Below are positions 14,900 to 21,977 of a stretch of 23,163 bases of DNA, piece after piece. The notes under the pieces were generated by a model. That model was not told where the DNA came from. It searched no databases and saw only the letters and a program-made list of their open reading frames with translations. The position numbers and the translations under genes were made by a program. The stretch's first letter is position 1. Each line of letters begins with the position of its first letter. Source of the stretch: Clostridiaceae bacterium (GTDB lineage Bacteria > Bacillota > Clostridia > Saccharofermentanales > DTU023); assembly GCA_012728535.1 (NCBI GenBank), contig JAAYEX010000045.1, positions 1 to 23,163 on the forward strand, written 5' to 3'.

Positions 14900-16582
14900 T
14901 TAAAACAAGCCGGAAATTTTGCCATTTGCATCCACATCGATCTTTTCAGCGGAGGGTACGCGCGGCAGTCCGGGCATGGTCATTACTTCACCGGTCAGAG
15001 CAACAATGAAGCCTGCACCGGCAGAAACTTTGAGGTTAGACACTGTGATTTCAAAGTCACGCGGTACGCCGATCAATGACGGGTCATCAGAGAAGGAATA
15101 CTGTGTCTTGGCCATACACACTGGAAGATTGCCAAAACCGTTGTTTGCCAGTTCTTTGAGTTGTTTACGAGCTTTGTTGCTGAAAACAACGCCATCAGCA
15201 TGGTACATACGTTTCGCTATAGCTTCGATTTTCTCTTCAATCGTTGTGTCAAGTTCGTAGGTATAGTGAGGAGTCCTGTCTGAATCACTGTCGCAGAGAC
15301 GAATGACTTCTTCAGCCAGCTCCAGTCCACCCTCGCCGCCTTTGCCCCATACTTCGGAAAGGGCCACATTTACATTAAGTTTACGGCACTCTTCACGCAC
15401 AAGTTCAAGCTCTGCTTCTGTGTCGTCAGGGAAACGGTTAATTGCTACCACCACAGGAAGTTTAAAGATTTCCTGCATATTCTCAACATGTTGCAGCAGG
15501 TTAGGCATACCCTTGGCAAGTGCTTCGAGGTTTTCGCCTTTCAGGTCTGTCTTGGCCACACCACCATGCATTTTCAAAGCGCGGACAGTTGCAACAATTA
15601 CTACTGCATCAGGTCTAAGCCCGGCCGCCCGGCATTTAATATCAATAAACTTTTCAGCACCCAGATCTCCGCCAAAACCGGCTTCTGTAACCAGGTAATC
15701 AAAATTATTCAGGGCCAGTTTGGTTGCCAGTATGCTATTGCAGCCGTGGGCAATATTTGCGAAAGGTCCACCGTGAACAAAAGCCGGGGTACCTTCCAAT
15801 GTTTGCACCATATTGGGCTTAATTGCATCCTTCAGCAAAGCAGTCATAGCTCCTTCTGCCTTAAGATCAGCACAAGTAACAGGTTTGCCGTCATAGCTGT
15901 ATGCAACAACGATCCTGGCGAAGCGGGCCTTCAAGTCCTCCAGGCTGGTCGCCAGACAGAATATGGCCATAACTTCTGATGCCACTGTGATATCAAAACC
16001 ATCTTCTCGTGGAGAACCATTGGCTTTGCCGCCAAGGCCATCTACGACAAAGCGCAGCTGACGGTCGTTCATGTCAACTACTCGTTTCCAGGTAATCTGG
16101 CGAGGATCAATATTGAGACTGTTGCCCTGTTGGATATGATTGTCAAGCATGGCAGCCAGCAAGTTATTGGCTGCTCCGATAGCGTGAAAGTCTCCGGTAA
16201 AATGCAGATTGAGGTCTTCCATGGGTACAACCTGAGCGTAACCGCCACCGGCAGCCCCACCCTTGATGCCAAAAACAGGCCCCATTGAAGGTTCGCGCAA
16301 GGCGACTGTGCACTTCTTACCCAGTTTCGCCAAAGCATCAGCCAGACCTATTGTCGTCGTGGTCTTTCCTTCTCCCGCAGGAGTAGGCGTAATAGCCGTC
16401 ATTAAAATAAGCTTGCCTTGTTGCTTATCTTCAGATTGTGCCAAAGCTTCCAGCGATACCTTTGCCTTGTACTTTCCGTAATGCTCAAGATGATCTGATG
16501 AAATATCTGCGGCTTTTGCGATCTCGTCGATTGGTCTCATTTCAGTCGCCTGGGCGATTTCAATATCGGATTTGAATGTCAT
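14900..16582 (-). CDS. fhs: Formate-tetrahydrofolate ligase (10-formyl-THF synthetase)
   Basis: Catalyses ATP + formate + tetrahydrofolate to 10-formyl-tetrahydrofolate, feeding one-carbon units to purines and, in acetogens, the methyl branch of the Wood-Ljungdahl pathway. 560 residues, full length. P-loop TPTPAGEGKTTT (65-76), the family signature VALREPSMGPVFGIKGGAAG (about 93-112), HFTGDFHAI (126-134) and the C-terminal LPVCMAKTQYSFSDDP. GAGGTG lies about 6 nt before the ATG. Monocistronic as far as visible, with a terminator downstream. Presence of fhs alone does not prove acetogenesis; many anaerobes use it for purine or glycine metabolism. Confidence 0.98.
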   Translation of the reverse strand: MTFKSDIEIAQATEMRPIDEIAKAADISSDHLEHYGKYKAKVSLEALAQSEDKQQGKLILMTAITPTPAGEGKTTTTIGLADALAKLGKKCTVALREPSMGPVFGIKGGAAGGGYAQVVPMEDLNLHFTGDFHAIGAANNLLAAMLDNHIQQGNSLNIDPRQITWKRVVDMNDRQLRFVVDGLGGKANGSPREDGFDITVASEVMAIFCLATSLEDLKARFARIVVAYSYDGKPVTCADLKAEGAMTALLKDAIKPNMVQTLEGTPAFVHGGPFANIAHGCNSILATKLALNNFDYLVTEAGFGGDLGAEKFIDIKCRAAGLRPDAVVIVATVRALKMHGGVAKTDLKGENLEALAKGMPNLLQHVENMQEIFKLPVVVAINRFPDDTEAELELVREECRKLNVNVALSEVWGKGGEGGLELAEEVIRLCDSDSDRTPHYTYELDTTIEEKIEAIAKRMYHADGVVFSNKARKQLKELANNGFGNLPVCMAKTQYSFSDDPSLIGVPRDFEITVSNLKVSAGAGFIVALTGEVMTMPGLPRVPSAEKIDVDANGKISGLF

Positions 16583-16788
16583 GTGTGCACCTCATTCTTA
16601 TTATTTTGCGATTTGATTCATGTGTAATTTCAGAATTGTTAATACTACTCTATAAAATACTGCTTCCCGATAATCTTATATTTAAAGTAAAGAGGAATGC
16701 AATATATTTTCGACACAGTTTTTAAGACAAAGCTTGTACAATCTCATCATGTTTTCCGCGTGAAAGACAGGATTCTTTTATTCTTCAA
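16583..16788 (-). other. AT-rich gap upstream of fhs; candidate promoter only
   Basis: 206 bases with no gene. On the minus strand TTGCAT, a 16-bp spacer and TATAAG form a possible promoter for fhs (about 16671-16698); other AT-rich hexamers nearby make the choice uncertain. No terminator hairpin for the upstream Crp/Fnr gene is visible and no FNR-like palindrome is present. Confidence 0.3.
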
Positions 16789-17535
16789 TTATCCGACAGG
16801 TAGTTCTTCTTCAGCATCAACAATAATGTCGCTTGCCAGACCACGAATATCCAACAGCCAAATCACACGGCCATTAACCCGTATCAGGCCATCTTTCTCC
16901 ATACTGATGAGCTCGCGTGAAAATGAAGGACGTGGCATTGCCAACAGGCGAGAAACTACCTCTTTGGATACCGGCAGTTCCACTGCGTAGGTTGTCGGAT
17001 AGCGGAGTGCCTGTTCAAGAGACATGTCATGATCTTCCAGCTGCTCTTCAAGTAACTGCAGCAAATAATGCCCTATTTTCAGGCGTAAAGTTTTTTGTGA
17101 CAGCAGATCTATCCGTTTATCCTGCTCTGTTGAGCGGTCAGATAACTGCTGCATATAATTCAGAAGCAGTTGAGGGTTTTTGGATATCATCGACAATAAT
17201 ACGTCACGGGTCATTTTCACTATCTTGCAATGAGAGACAGCTTCAAGGGTGAAGGGGTATTTCTTTCGTGTTGAAAAAATGAGAGTTGTGCCGAAGATGT
17301 CACCTGGGCCGAGTAAGTCAAGAGTAGAAAACTCACCTGAGGCAGAATATTTTTGCCTGGCTACCTGTCCGTCAACAATTATCCCTATTCCTGTACAGGG
17401 GTCTCCTTCATTAACAATGACTTCACCCTTCCAAAATGTTTTCATATTGGTGCTATAACAGTACTCATGATAAACAGACTGGTCCAAACCGGCAAAAAGT
17501 GAAGTCATGCCCAAAAAGTCACAGAGTTTTTTCAT
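16789..17535 (-). CDS. Crp/Fnr-family transcriptional regulator (first of two)
   Basis: Cyclic-nucleotide-binding-like sensor domain (about 12-125, with IIVDGQV and LLGPGDIFGTTLIF), a long dimer helix (about 130-165) and a C-terminal winged helix (about 185-235, LPVSKEVVSRLLAMPRPSFS). 248 residues. The recognition helix reads PSFSREL, so the FNR/CRP Glu of ExxSR/ExxGR is replaced by Pro; its DNA site is therefore probably not the TTGAC palindrome seen further right. Scattered Cys (5, 26, 47, 103) do not form an FNR-type iron-sulfur cluster motif. GGAGGAG lies about 11 nt before the ATG. Clostridial relatives respond to redox or nitrosative stress, but the effector here is unknown. Confidence 0.88.
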   Translation of the reverse strand: MKKLCDFLGMTSLFAGLDQSVYHEYCYSTNMKTFWKGEVIVNEGDPCTGIGIIVDGQVARQKYSASGEFSTLDLLGPGDIFGTTLIFSTRKKYPFTLEAVSHCKIVKMTRDVLLSMISKNPQLLLNYMQQLSDRSTEQDKRIDLLSQKTLRLKIGHYLLQLLEEQLEDHDMSLEQALRYPTTYAVELPVSKEVVSRLLAMPRPSFSRELISMEKDGLIRVNGRVIWLLDIRGLASDIIVDAEEELPVG

Positions 17536-17574
17536 ATATTATCGTGCTCCTCCAATTGGATTAACGAACAATTA

Positions 17575-17604
17575 AGTATAAAGCATACGGCTAAGAATTT
17601 GCAG
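17575..17604 (-). promoter_or_regulatory. Promoter of the first Crp/Fnr gene
   Basis: Minus-strand -10 TATACT (17575-17580), identical to the S10-operon -10, with -35 CTGCAA 18 bp upstream (17599-17604). It predicts a start near 17568 and a leader of about 30 nt. It separates this gene from rpiB. Confidence 0.55.
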
Positions 17605-17682
17605 AGCATCTCCTTTTATAACAATCAGTCTATACTATATTCAGATTAGCATATATGTGCAGTTTGCGTTTATGTTGTTGAA

Positions 17683-18123
17683 TTAATACTCATCCAGTTC
17701 GCCAATCAGCTTCACTCTGTCGCTGTGACGGCCGCCTTCAAATTCAGTTGACAGGAATTCATCGACGATCATCAGTGCCAGCTCGTCTCCCACGACCCTG
17801 CCACCCATTGCCAGGACGTTAGAATCATTGTGGAGGCGCGACATGCGAGCGGAATACGGCTCACTGCAGCAGCAGCAGCGTACGCCTTTCACTTTGTTGG
17901 CAGCAATCGAGATCCCGACACCGGTCCCACAGAAAATTATCGCAAAGTCGCTGTTGCCATTCACCACTTCTTTGGCAGCTTTATTGCCATATACAGGATA
18001 GTCACTGCGTTCTTTGTTATGCACGCCAAGGTCATTAACTTCATAGCCCTTTGCTTCCAAATGAGCCCTGACATACATCTTCAAATCATAACCGGCGTGA
18101 TCACTGGCTAATGCTATTTTCAT
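17683..18123 (-). CDS. rpiB: Ribose-5-phosphate isomerase B / RpiB-LacAB family sugar-phosphate isomerase
   Basis: Interconverts ribose 5-phosphate and ribulose 5-phosphate in the pentose phosphate pathway. 146 residues, normal. Motifs: ASDHAGYDLK (6-15), FCGTGVGISIAANKVKG (64-80) with the catalytic-type C65, and RLHNDSNVLAMGGR (96-109) with H98. Odd point: four consecutive Cys (83-86) from a (TGC)4 run, where relatives have a mixed segment. AAGGAG precedes the ATG and overlaps the stop of the upstream Crp/Fnr gene; the gap is 12 bases, so it is co-transcribed with that regulator and the metal ATPase. Allose-6-phosphate isomerase activity is a possible alternative. Confidence 0.93.
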   Translation of the reverse strand: MKIALASDHAGYDLKMYVRAHLEAKGYEVNDLGVHNKERSDYPVYGNKAAKEVVNGNSDFAIIFCGTGVGISIAANKVKGVRCCCCSEPYSARMSRLHNDSNVLAMGGRVVGDELALMIVDEFLSTEFEGGRHSDRVKLIGELDEY

Positions 18124-18135
18124 TTTATTATCTCC

Positions 18136-18849
18136 TTAATATTTATTAACCATGGTCTCCAGGATAGCCCTGTCATTAATGTAAATCCCGCGCTGGCCTT
18201 GCAGCGTAATCAGTCCTTCGTCGTGGAATTCGGTTAATTTGCGACTTAGGCTTTCCTGGCTCATACCAAGCTGCGAGGCTAAATCACCCTTGCTCATAGG
18301 CAGGTTCACTTCATTCCTTCCAGCTGCTAAATCCAGTATAGCTGCAGCCAGCCTTTCAGCAACTGAACCCAGGCTGATTGCTTCGATCCGACTTTCCGCC
18401 GTCTCCAGACGCCTTGAAAGTTCGTCCAAAACTTTAAAAGCGATCTGCGGATACTTGCCCATAAGCTCTTTGAGTTTAGGCCCTTCCAAGACACATAAAG
18501 TCGTTTCTTCCAGCGCTTCAGCATAATCAGTCAAAGGCAAAGAAGAAAAAAGTGTAAGTTCTCCGATAAACTCCCCGGGTCCGATAATCTGCAGAACCTG
18601 TTCCCTGCCTCCCGCCGTCAGTCGATAAAGTTTGATTCCTCCGGTGTGAACAACATACATGGTGTTTGATACCTCACCTGCTCTGTATGCCAGTTCGCCT
18701 TTCCCTAAAACACGAGAAGAGGTGATACCGGCTATTTCCAGCATCTCCTCTTCAGAAAGTCCTTTGAAAATCGGGACAAGTTCTATACAAGTCTCACGTT
18801 CACTTGAGCAACAGTGTGAATGTCCGCTACATTGACTATTGCACTGCAT
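18136..18849 (-). CDS. Crp/Fnr-family regulator with Cys/His-rich N-terminus, linked to metal ATPase
   Basis: Probable sensor-regulator of the metal-efflux genes. N-terminus MQCNSQCSGHSHCC carries C3, C7, H10, H12, C13, C14 and, a little later, C21: a plausible metal or iron-sulfur binding site. Then a cNMP-binding-like domain (about 28-140, with IIGPGEFIGELTLF), a dimer helix (about 140-170) and a winged helix (about 183-230). The recognition helix SQESLSRKL has E199, S202 and R203, the ExxSR pattern by which FNR reads TTGAT half-sites. The ATG overlaps the ATPase stop by one base (TAATG), so translation is coupled. Two TTGACC-N2-GGTCAA palindromes upstream of the HMA and ATPase genes are its likely operators. 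237 residues. Family sure; metal sensing inferred. Confidence 0.9.
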   Translation of the reverse strand: MQCNSQCSGHSHCCSSERETCIELVPIFKGLSEEEMLEIAGITSSRVLGKGELAYRAGEVSNTMYVVHTGGIKLYRLTAGGREQVLQIIGPGEFIGELTLFSSLPLTDYAEALEETTLCVLEGPKLKELMGKYPQIAFKVLDELSRRLETAESRIEAISLGSVAERLAAAILDLAAGRNEVNLPMSKGDLASQLGMSQESLSRKLTEFHDEGLITLQGQRGIYINDRAILETMVNKY

Positions 18850-20747
18850 TATTTCCCTACCTTCACAGCCTCCAGCTTCCGCTTCTTTCCTTTTCGTCCA
18901 TAATTCAAAAGGCGCATCGCGTTAAGTATAACCAATAAAACTGATCCTTCGTGCACTAACATTCCTAAAGACATATTGACTTCCTGCACCAATACCCCTG
19001 CCAGAAGTAGTACAACAACTATAATGGCAAAGATTACATTTTGCCTGACATTATTTGATGTCGCCCGGCTGAGCCCCATTGCGTAAGAGAGTTTCCCGAT
19101 ATCATCACTCATCAGCACCACATCAGCTGTTTCCATTGCCACATCAGCACCTGCTGCTCCGATAGCGATACCCGGATCAGCAGAGGCCAGTGCAGGCGCA
19201 TCGTTGATGCCGTCTCCAACCATAGCCGCTTCGCCATACTTTGCAGATAAATCCGCTAAGGAGCTGACCTTATCTTCAGGAAGCAGCTCACTATAGTGCC
19301 CGTCCAGGCCCAGCTCTTCTGCAACAGCCTGGGCTGCACGGCGATTATCACCTGTCAGCATGACTATATGCTGAATACCTTGCCCGTGCAGATCACTTAC
19401 AAGTTGCTTTGCTTCCGGACGGATTGTATCTGCTATGGAAATAATACCATGAACCTTATCTGCGGATGCCATGATTACAGCTGTCTGACCTAAGCCTTCT
19501 TCCTCGTTGAGATAATCTTCCTGAGCGGAGTAATCAATATTCTGATCATCAAGCAGCCTTCTATTACCTATGTAATATTCTGTCCCATCATAGACAAAGG
19601 CCAAACCATGACCGATCAACATACGGGCATCTTCAGGAGTTACCGAGATTCTTCCCAGCTTCTCTTCCGCTTTTCTGATTATAGCTGCACCCAGTGGATG
19701 CTCTGAGTACGATTCACCGATGGCCGCGATACGCAGAAACTCGTCTTCATCCATATCGTAGGCTTTAATCCTGCTAACGCCGGGTTTGCCTTCAGTAAGT
19801 GTTCCTGTTTTATCAAAAGCTATCGCTTTCACTCGACCAAGCTTTTCCATAATCTCGCCGCCCTTGATTAATACTCCATTTTTAGCACCATTGCCGATTG
19901 CCGCAACGTAAGAGATGGGTGTGGATATAACCAGGGCTCCGGGGCAGGAAACCACCAGCAAGGTCAGGCCGAGTCTGACGTCTTTGGAGATCAGACCCGC
20001 CAAAATAGACAATACGATAATTGCAGGTGTATACCAGGCAGCAAATTTCTCAAGAAACTTCTGAGAGCCGGCCTTCTTGTCCTGGGCCTCCTCGACCATA
20101 TGGAGAATACGGGCGAAAGTCGTATCTTCACCGACCTTTTCCGCTTTTACGAGCAGATAGCCGGACTCGACGATTGTGCCCGAGTAAACTTCTTCACCGG
20201 GATCACGTGAGATCGGCATGGACTCTCCTGTAATCGCAGCCTGATTGACATAGGCAGAACCTTCAATGACTTCACCGTCAACAGCGATTTTTTCACCCGG
20301 CTTAATTATTATCAGATCGCCATATACCACCTCATCCGGCGAAATCTCAATTTCTTCACCATTTCGCCTGACTCGTGCAATATCAGGAGCCAGATCCATC
20401 AGCGAACGAATGGAGTTTCGGGTTTTCTCCAACGTCAAAGACTCAAGGTAGTCACCAATGGTGAAGAGGAAAGTAACCGCTTGTGCTTCCCAGTACTCAC
20501 CGATAATGATTGCACCGATAGCCGCGATTGAAACCAGTAGGTCAATCCCGATAACTTTGTATCTGAGACTGACGGCGGCAGTCTTAAAGATATTGTAGCC
20601 GGCGATGACGGTTCCGAGTATCATGACCACAATCGAAAGGGTCACATAGCCCTCCATATCTTTGTAAATAACTTTATTCAATACAATTGCTGCAATGGCC
20701 AGTATTCCTGAAATCCAAACAATCTGTTTTTTTGATAGTTTGAACAT
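18849..20747 (-). CDS. P1B-type heavy-metal-translocating ATPase without N-terminal HMA domain, CPG motif
   Basis: ATP-driven export of a transition metal across the cytoplasmic membrane. Motifs: TGES (173-176), TM6 metal motif CPG (268-270) in VVSCPGALVISTP, phosphorylation site DKTGTLT (D312), SEHPLG with the HP pair (350-351), TGD (465-467), GDGINDAP (511-518) and the TM8 motif HEGSVLLVILNAMRLL (599-614). The HEG[S/T] motif resembles the P1B-4 (Co/Fe-type) group rather than the Asp-containing TM8 of Zn/Cd pumps, whereas CPG is neither the usual CPC nor SPC. 632 residues; there is no cytoplasmic metal-binding domain, which is supplied in trans by the HMA gene at 20924-21139. The C-terminus is basic. 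GGGGGAG precedes the ATG. The metal cannot be assigned from sequence. Confidence 0.93.
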   Translation of the reverse strand: MFKLSKKQIVWISGILAIAAIVLNKVIYKDMEGYVTLSIVVMILGTVIAGYNIFKTAAVSLRYKVIGIDLLVSIAAIGAIIIGEYWEAQAVTFLFTIGDYLESLTLEKTRNSIRSLMDLAPDIARVRRNGEEIEISPDEVVYGDLIIIKPGEKIAVDGEVIEGSAYVNQAAITGESMPISRDPGEEVYSGTIVESGYLLVKAEKVGEDTTFARILHMVEEAQDKKAGSQKFLEKFAAWYTPAIIVLSILAGLISKDVRLGLTLLVVSCPGALVISTPISYVAAIGNGAKNGVLIKGGEIMEKLGRVKAIAFDKTGTLTEGKPGVSRIKAYDMDEDEFLRIAAIGESYSEHPLGAAIIRKAEEKLGRISVTPEDARMLIGHGLAFVYDGTEYYIGNRRLLDDQNIDYSAQEDYLNEEEGLGQTAVIMASADKVHGIISIADTIRPEAKQLVSDLHGQGIQHIVMLTGDNRRAAQAVAEELGLDGHYSELLPEDKVSSLADLSAKYGEAAMVGDGINDAPALASADPGIAIGAAGADVAMETADVVLMSDDIGKLSYAMGLSRATSNNVRQNVIFAIIVVVLLLAGVLVQEVNMSLGMLVHEGSVLLVILNAMRLLNYGRKGKKRKLEAVKVGK

Positions 20748-20779
20748 TTTCTCCCCCTAATTGATTTGCTTTGATGTAT

Positions 20780-20823
20780 CTATTATTACGTGTCAGAAAA
20801 ATAATTGCCTTGACCTGGGTCAA
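20780..20823 (-). promoter_or_regulatory. FNR-type operator TTGACC-N2-GGTCAA and promoter of the ATPase operon
   Basis: A perfect palindrome occupies 20810-20823 (6-bp arms, 2-bp centre). Its centre is 70 bp before the ATPase ATG. Minus-strand -10-like sequences TAATAA/TAATAG lie at 20780-20788, putting the operator near -42 relative to the predicted start, the class II activator position for Crp/Fnr proteins. There is no good -10 at 17 bp from the TTGACC arm, which argues against its use as an ordinary -35. The same palindrome is upstream of the HMA gene. Confidence 0.65.
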
Positions 20824-20860
20824 ATATCTGTATGTATAAGAATTGATCCGATAATTCCCC

Positions 20861-20901
20861 AAAAAAATCAACCGCCTTAGATAAAAGGTGGTTGATTTTT
20901 T
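20861..20901 (-). terminator. Terminator between the HMA gene and the ATPase operon
   Basis: Long inverted repeat: AAAAAATCAACC-G-CCTT (20862-20878) pairs with AAGG-T-GGTTGATTTTTT (20885-20901), one G-U pair inside. On the minus strand it ends in a run of seven T. It begins 22 bases after the HMA stop. It is nearly symmetric and could act in both directions. Confidence 0.85.
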
Positions 20902-20923
20902 ATTAAGCCGCTTTTGCAGGAAA

Positions 20924-21139
20924 CTATTTTACAGAGACTACTCTATAACCCAGTTGCTCGATAGCTGCCGAGATGTCGTCTATCGACACGGTCTCTTCGT
21001 CAAAACCGACCTTCACTCTGCCGCTATTGTAGAGGACTTCTGACTCTTCAATGCCCTTGGTCTTCTTCAGAAGTTTCTCTATTTTCAACACGCAAGTGGG
21101 ACAAGTCATCCCTTCAAGTTGCAAAGTTTTATTTGTCAT
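20924..21139 (-). CDS. Small HMA-domain metal-binding protein (CopZ-like)
   Basis: 71 residues forming one heavy-metal-associated domain. The metal motif GMTCPTCVLKIEK (10-22) has the two Cys of CxxC (C13, C16); the C-terminal GYRVVSV strand is typical. Such proteins carry metal to or regulate P1B ATPases, and the ATPase downstream lacks its own HMA domain, so this is probably its detached metal-binding domain or chaperone. GGAGGAG lies about 6 nt before the ATG. It has its own operator-promoter and its own terminator. The small size resembles CopZ, but copper specificity should not be assumed since the cognate pump has a CPG motif. Confidence 0.93.
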   Translation of the reverse strand: MTNKTLQLEGMTCPTCVLKIEKLLKKTKGIEESEVLYNSGRVKVGFDEETVSIDDISAAIEQLGYRVVSVK

Positions 21140-21177
21140 TTTCAGCTCCTCCTGTAATATCCAAAATCTCTGTAATT

Positions 21178-21221
21178 ACTATAGCTTAGAACTTTACATT
21201 AAGTCTTTGACCAAGGTCAAA
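21178..21221 (-). promoter_or_regulatory. FNR-type operator TTGACC-N2-GGTCAA and promoter of the HMA gene
   Basis: Perfect palindrome at 21207-21220, extended by one more T-A pair (21206, 21221). It differs from the ATPase copy only in the 2-bp centre (AA versus TG). Minus-strand -10 TATAGT lies at 21178-21183, predicting a start near 21171 and the operator centred near -42. The centre is 74 bp before the HMA ATG, matching the 70 bp at the ATPase gene. Confidence 0.7.
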
Positions 21222-21237
21222 AACACAAAATGTTACA

Positions 21238-21281
21238 CAAAATGGAAAGCGGCAAAACACCTCTTGCCGCTTTCCATTTTG
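21238..21281 (-). terminator. 18-bp perfect hairpin ending the upstream transcription unit
   Basis: Perfect 18-bp stem (21238-21255 with 21264-21281) and an 8-nt loop, beginning 34 bases after the stop of the gene at 21316. The minus-strand stem ends in ATTTTG and is followed by T-rich sequence. It insulates the HMA promoter from upstream transcription. Confidence 0.75.
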
Positions 21282-21315
21282 CGTTGTATATAGAAGAAAA
21301 TGAATGTCTATTATT

Positions 21316-21816
21316 TCAGGCCCAGGGATCCTCGGCTTGTGGTGCGCGTATGTCGGCCAGCAGATAATGTTCCCATAAGAACCACTCTCCGCTACTAGCT
21401 TTTTCACGCAATTTAATTTCGCGCGGGCTGTCTGCTCCGGAAGAACGCAAGAGAAGTTTAACGTAGCCTTCATCCTGATAGCTGTATGGTCCGTCGGAGA
21501 TGCTGATCCGGTATGGCTGGTCTGGCTTGTAGTTGTTCTCGGGGCTTGCACCCTGGAGGAAGGAATATGGCTTGTATCCTTTCCCGCTCAGCCTATCTCT
21601 CAGAAACTGAAGGTCGTAATTAGACAATGGTTGGGGGCCTTTAAGAAAGTTTAGCATTTCTATCGCATTTTCAGGATTATCCTCATAGCGGCAGAGCGCC
21701 AGGATCGTCAATGCTGCAGTCTTGTGTGGGTTTGACAAGTCAGCTTCCGGCATTGCTTTCAGCTCTCCGAGATTAAGTGGTAAATCTGTGAACTCGAATA
21801 TTTCAGTTTGCGCCAT
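21316..21816 (-). CDS. Uncharacterised small cytosolic protein ending ...EDPWA
   Basis: 166 residues from the ATG at 21816 (MAQTEIFEFTDLPLNLGELK), chosen for AAGGA just upstream; the frame is open 16 codons further. No signal peptide or membrane segment. Visible parts: an N-terminal helical region with NPHKTAALTILALCRYEDNP (about 29-48), a middle segment GPQPLSNYDLQFLRDRLSGK, and a C-terminal, probably beta-rich half with KLLLRSSGADSPREIKLREK and GEWFLWEHYLLADIR. I recognise this pattern as an uncharacterised family common in Firmicutes (I believe DUF6935), with no known function. It is a complete transcription unit with its own candidate promoter and terminator. Confidence 0.8.
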   Translation of the reverse strand: MAQTEIFEFTDLPLNLGELKAMPEADLSNPHKTAALTILALCRYEDNPENAIEMLNFLKGPQPLSNYDLQFLRDRLSGKGYKPYSFLQGASPENNYKPDQPYRISISDGPYSYQDEGYVKLLLRSSGADSPREIKLREKASSGEWFLWEHYLLADIRAPQAEDPWA

Positions 21817-21857
21817 CGATCCTTCCGCCTTCCTATATTTGAAGATTGTTAATATAT

Positions 21858-21904
21858 CATACATTACTTGCAGCTCTTACAACCTACCTGTAGCGGGTAG
21901 GTTG
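21858..21904 (-). promoter_or_regulatory. Candidate promoter overlapped by an inverted repeat
   Basis: A 9-bp perfect inverted repeat CAACCTACC/GGTAGGTTG with a 7-nt loop (21880-21904) ends at the minus-strand -35-like TTGTAA; 17 bp on is TGATAT. The repeat has no T run after it, so it looks more like an operator than a terminator. A role as the end of the lipoprotein transcript is not excluded. Confidence 0.4.
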
Positions 21905-21977
21905 AGCTGGTCCCGGCGTCGTCTGAAACACATCTGATATCTCTGTCAGGCTAATGTTGATAGGAGAATACTTACTA

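Noticed and set aside
15303..15979. Two long plus-strand frames opposite fhs
   Set aside because: The opposite strand encodes a complete formate-tetrahydrofolate ligase; the frames overlap each other and have no family motifs.
17868..17880. Short trinucleotide repeat (GCA)4 inside rpiB, considered as a phase-variable tract
   Set aside because: Only four units and in-frame, so slippage would change the number of Cys but not switch the gene off. Kept only as a note on the RpiB oddity.
20841..20855. TTGATCCGATAATTC as a classical FNR box
   Set aside because: The second arm does not match ATCAA, so the palindrome fails, unlike the nearby TTGACC-N2-GGTCAA site.
21880..21904. Inverted repeat considered as the terminator of the C39 lipoprotein gene
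   Set aside because: No T run follows on the minus strand and it lies about 75 bases past the stop, overlapping a candidate -35; listed as a possible operator instead.
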